From Propionivibrio sp. (GTDB lineage: Bacteria > Pseudomonadota > Gammaproteobacteria > Burkholderiales > Rhodocyclaceae): a stretch of DNA of 16,239 bases. Made by a program: the position numbers and the translations under genes. The notes under the pieces were generated by a model. It was not told the DNA's origin. It saw only the letters and a program-made list of their open reading frames with translations, and ran no database searches. Positions 14,177-16,239 of the stretch are shown piece after piece; the stretch's first letter is position 1, and each line of letters starts with the position of its first letter. The stretch is from positions 1-16,239 of the forward strand of contig QKII01000323.1 of assembly GCA_003249625.1 (NCBI GenBank). The letters are read 5' to 3'.

Positions 14177-15490
14177 TTACACGAGCACACTATCAGTTAC
14201 CACGGGCACACGGCACCTTGCGGCCAATTCCGTAAAAAACGAGGAGAGATCCTCCATTCTCGCCTCGGGATGCAAGGAAGCAATCCCTGCCAATTCCGAG
14301 AGACGCCGGAGGATTTCGGAACAGGCGGCACGCAATTCATTACTCTCTTCAGGCAGAAGCCCCCCGGCGAATATTTCCGCCACGGGAACCGTACCAATCC
14401 CCAGCGAATGAGCCGCCTTGCGCAAGGACAGCAAACGTTGCGAGACAAATTCGATCACTGCTTTTGCGCTCCCCGTGCATGGTTCGAGTCCGTCAAGCCA
14501 CGTCAGTGATCTTTCGAGGGACTGACCGACCCGATCAGCCAGACCCACCGCGAAGTCAGATGTCACGTCACTGCTGAAATCGCCGCCCAGTTCCTCTCTC
14601 ATGCTCCGCGAAATCCGGTCGGCGAAAGCCACGTCAACCTGGGCATATTCCTCGGAAACAAGCCTCAAGGCGCACCCCAGGCGATACGCATCATTGTCGC
14701 CGGCAAGCACCGCGGCGACCGCCTCGGCCGTAGCCAGAGCGGCACCTCCGGGGGCGATGGCCGGCGATTTCAGCAAACGCGGATAACCATAGCCATTGCG
14801 ACGCTCATGATGCTCGGCGACGTAACGCGAAACCTCCGGAGGGTAGTGCATCGATTCGCTAACGACCATCGCGCCAAGCAAGGGATGACTAGCCACCTGA
14901 CGCCACTCGGCAACCGAAAGAGGAGCATCCTTGTTCAGAATAGCCGGGGCGATATACAACTCCCCGATATCGTGCAAGACACCGGCGACAACCAGAGACT
15001 CAAGCGCCTCTTCGCCCAGGCGGGCGTGATGCCCCAAACCTGCGGCAATCAGTGCGACGAGCATCGCGTGGCGCAAGCGGCTGTTTTCACGGTTCTGCAA
15101 CGCGAGAAGCAGACGCCCGGAGTCGCCAAGACGCATTCTTTTGAGCAAGCGAATTGCGACAACGTCGGCATTCAACGTCGCGAGTGCCTTGGTCAGTCCC
15201 GAATGGGCCGCGAGCATCTCTTCGGCCAGATTGACGAGGTCCGCCACGGTCACACCGTGTTCCGCGCCGATCGAACTTTCCAATGGCCTCCTCAATTTGA
15301 ATCGCAGCAAGCGCTCGCAGACAGAATCGTCAACCCGCGCACCTTTCGGCAGCAGCTTCATGCCACGCTCGTCGAAAATATCCTCCTGCGTTACAACCGG
15401 ATCGCCTTTCGACATATCGACGACGCGCTTCAGATAATGCGGATTGGCTTGATGCGAAGGAGCCGGGCTGATGTGTGCAGCGGTTGTCAT
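14177..15490 (-). CDS. HD-GYP-type metal-dependent phosphohydrolase (variant c-di-GMP phosphodiesterase)
   Basis: The product is 437 residues with no membrane segment. The N-terminal part (about 25-110) contains DIFDERGMKLLPKGARV. The HD-GYP core spans about 135-260: RHAMLVALIAAGLGHH, HDIGELYIAPAILNK (His173-Asp174), SHPLLGAMVV, and HHERRNGYGYP (227-237). HD-GYP enzymes open cyclic di-GMP to pGpG or GMP with a bi- or trinuclear iron centre. Metal-ligand histidines appear present, but the usual HDxGK lysine is Glu here and DGxGYP reads NGYGYP, so activity should not be assumed. The C-terminal 170 residues are not recognised. The start is ATG 15490, with only a weak AAAAGA ribosome site; ATG at codon 26 is an alternative. 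It is upstream of fliW in a likely operon. Confidence 0.85.
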   Translation of the reverse strand: MTTAAHISPAPSHQANPHYLKRVVDMSKGDPVVTQEDIFDERGMKLLPKGARVDDSVCERLLRFKLRRPLESSIGAEHGVTVADLVNLAEEMLAAHSGLTKALATLNADVVAIRLLKRMRLGDSGRLLLALQNRENSRLRHAMLVALIAAGLGHHARLGEEALESLVVAGVLHDIGELYIAPAILNKDAPLSVAEWRQVASHPLLGAMVVSESMHYPPEVSRYVAEHHERRNGYGYPRLLKSPAIAPGGAALATAEAVAAVLAGDNDAYRLGCALRLVSEEYAQVDVAFADRISRSMREELGGDFSSDVTSDFAVGLADRVGQSLERSLTWLDGLEPCTGSAKAVIEFVSQRLLSLRKAAHSLGIGTVPVAEIFAGGLLPEESNELRAACSEILRRLSELAGIASLHPEARMEDLSSFFTELAARCRVPVVTDSVLV

Positions 15491-15536
15491 AATCTTTTAA
15501 CGAAACTTGACAATTGCATCTCCGAGGAAAGATTGG

Positions 15537-15566
15537 ATTAGAGCATGCCGACCAAGTCTCGGTAAA
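15537..15566 (-). promoter_or_regulatory. Putative promoter of the HD-GYP/fliW operon
   Basis: On the minus strand, TTTACC (15566-15561), 18 nt, then TCTAAT (15542-15537). The -10 matches 5 of 6 bases and the -35 matches 4. The leader would be about 40 nt. No sigma-28 flagellar promoter (TAAA ... GCCGATAA) is seen, so it does not look like part of the late flagellar regulon. Confidence 0.35.
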
Positions 15567-15575
15567 GCCGAGCCC

Positions 15576-15604
15576 TTGAATTTTCCGCTGTGATTACGCA
15601 TAGT
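15576..15604 (+). promoter_or_regulatory. Putative promoter of tex
   Basis: TTGAAT (15576-15581), a 17-nt spacer and CATAGT (15599-15604) match the sigma-70 consensus at 4 of 6 bases each. Transcription would begin near 15611, about 23 nt before the tex ATG. Confidence 0.35.
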
Positions 15605-15633
15605 TCGCCCTTTTTTCGGGACCTGCGTCACTG

Positions 15634-16239
15634 ATGGCATCCTCCGCTGAACTCCGCATCACCCAGAAGATCGCCGAAGAAATCGGCTGCACCCTGCATC
15701 AGGTCGTGGCGGCCGTCGGGTTGCTCGACGAAGGCGCCACAGTGCCTTTCGTCGCCCGCTACCGCAAGGAAGTGACCGGCGGCCTCGACGACACGCAACT
15801 GCGCACGCTCGACGAACGCCTGACCTACCTGCGTGAACTCGAAGAACGCCGCGCCGCGATCCTCGCCTCGATCGATGAGCAGGGGAAGCTGACACCGGAA
15901 CTTGCTGCACAGATCAACGACGCGGAAACCAAGCAGAGCCTGGAAGACCTCTACCTGCCGTACAAGCCCAAGCGTCGCACCAAGGCGCAAATCGCCCGGG
16001 AAGCCGGCCTTGCGCCGCTCGCCGAGGCACTGCTGGCTGATCCGACGCTGAAACCGGAGGATGAAGCGACAAAGTTCATCAACGCAGATGCAGGCTTTGC
16101 GGACACGAAGGCCGTACTCGACGGCGCCCGCCAGATCCTCATGGAACAGTTCTCGGAAGACGCCGCGCTGCTCGGCAAGCTGCGCGAATACCTCGATGAA
16201 CACGGCGTCGTCAAATCGACCGTCGTCGACGGCAAGGAA
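15634..16239 (+). CDS. tex: Tex family transcription accessory / RNA-binding protein, N-terminal part
   Basis: The frame is open from ATG 15634 to the right edge (202 codons) and is cut by the window end; full Tex proteins are about 770-790 residues. The visible part is the Tex N-terminal helical domain: [20 protein letters not shown], the hallmark [54 protein letters not shown], and [20 protein letters not shown] before the YqgF-like domain. The S1 domain expected at the C-terminus is out of view. Tex binds nucleic acids and influences transcription; in several bacteria it is needed for toxin or virulence gene expression or fitness. The ribosome site is weak (GGGAC). The gene is divergent from the HD-GYP gene. 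Confidence 0.93.
   Translation, partial: MASSAELRITQKIAEEIGCTLHQVVAAVGLLDEGATVPFVARYRKEVTGGLDDTQLRTLDERLTYLRELEERRAAILASIDEQGKLTPELAAQINDAETKQSLEDLYLPYKPKRRTKAQIAREAGLAPLAEALLADPTLKPEDEATKFINADAGFADTKAVLDGARQILMEQFSEDAALLGKLREYLDEHGVVKSTVVDGKE

Noticed and set aside
15559..15572. CTCGG/CCGAG mini-hairpin between the HD-GYP gene and tex
   Set aside because: A 5-bp stem without a T-tract overlaps a putative -35; likely chance.
15628..16203. Minus-strand open frame (191 codons) at the right edge
   Set aside because: It is antisense to tex, whose N-terminal domain is unmistakable in the plus strand; the minus frame shows no family features.
1..16239. CRISPR arrays, tRNA genes, insertion sequences, prophage or defence genes
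   Set aside because: I found no repeat arrays, no tRNA-like CCA-ended folds, no transposase or integrase frames, and no known defence proteins.

Overview
The window looks like a chromosomal segment of a GC-rich betaproteobacterium. Protein style and gene content suggest the Rhodocyclales (Azoarcus/Dechloromonas-like), but this is an inference from family resemblance, not a search. There are no rRNA or tRNA genes, CRISPR arrays, insertion sequences or phage genes. It is a dense run of metabolic, transport and signalling genes, most of them on the minus strand in short operons with 4-nt overlaps.

Region 1 (1-1221): the start of cbpM and the whole of cbpA (DnaJ-like co-chaperone) run leftward from a good match to a heat-shock sigma-32 promoter. 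Region 2 (1222-4223): a rightward, translationally coupled pair encodes a FIST-domain sensor protein and a soluble PAS hybrid histidine kinase with its own receiver domain. Region 3 (4229-5988): a leftward, overlapping pair encodes a cysteine-containing protein of unknown function and a ferritin-like/VIT1 iron-transporter fusion. A palindrome lies in front of the pair. Region 4 (6120-12862): a long leftward cluster holds a TRAP transporter (dctP-dctQ-dctM), the three 5-oxoprolinase subunits (pxpB-pxpC-pxpA), and a PQQ-type sugar dehydrogenase at the distal end. pxpA carries a one-base deletion that breaks its reading frame. Region 5 (12863-13648): a control region contains three half-sites spaced exactly 11 bp apart, and a divergent MarR-like regulator follows. 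Region 6 (13706-15490): a leftward pair encodes an HD-GYP-type protein and the CsrA antagonist FliW. Region 7 (15634-end): the start of tex, a transcription accessory/RNA-binding protein, reads rightward off the window.

The most coherent system is the TRAP-pxp cluster with its divergent regulator. It reads as a regulated import-and-hydrolysis module for 5-oxoproline or a related cyclic amide. The substrate is inferred from gene context. The least explained gene is 5335-5946, a conserved-looking cysteine protein tied by a stop/start overlap to the iron exporter/ferritin fusion.
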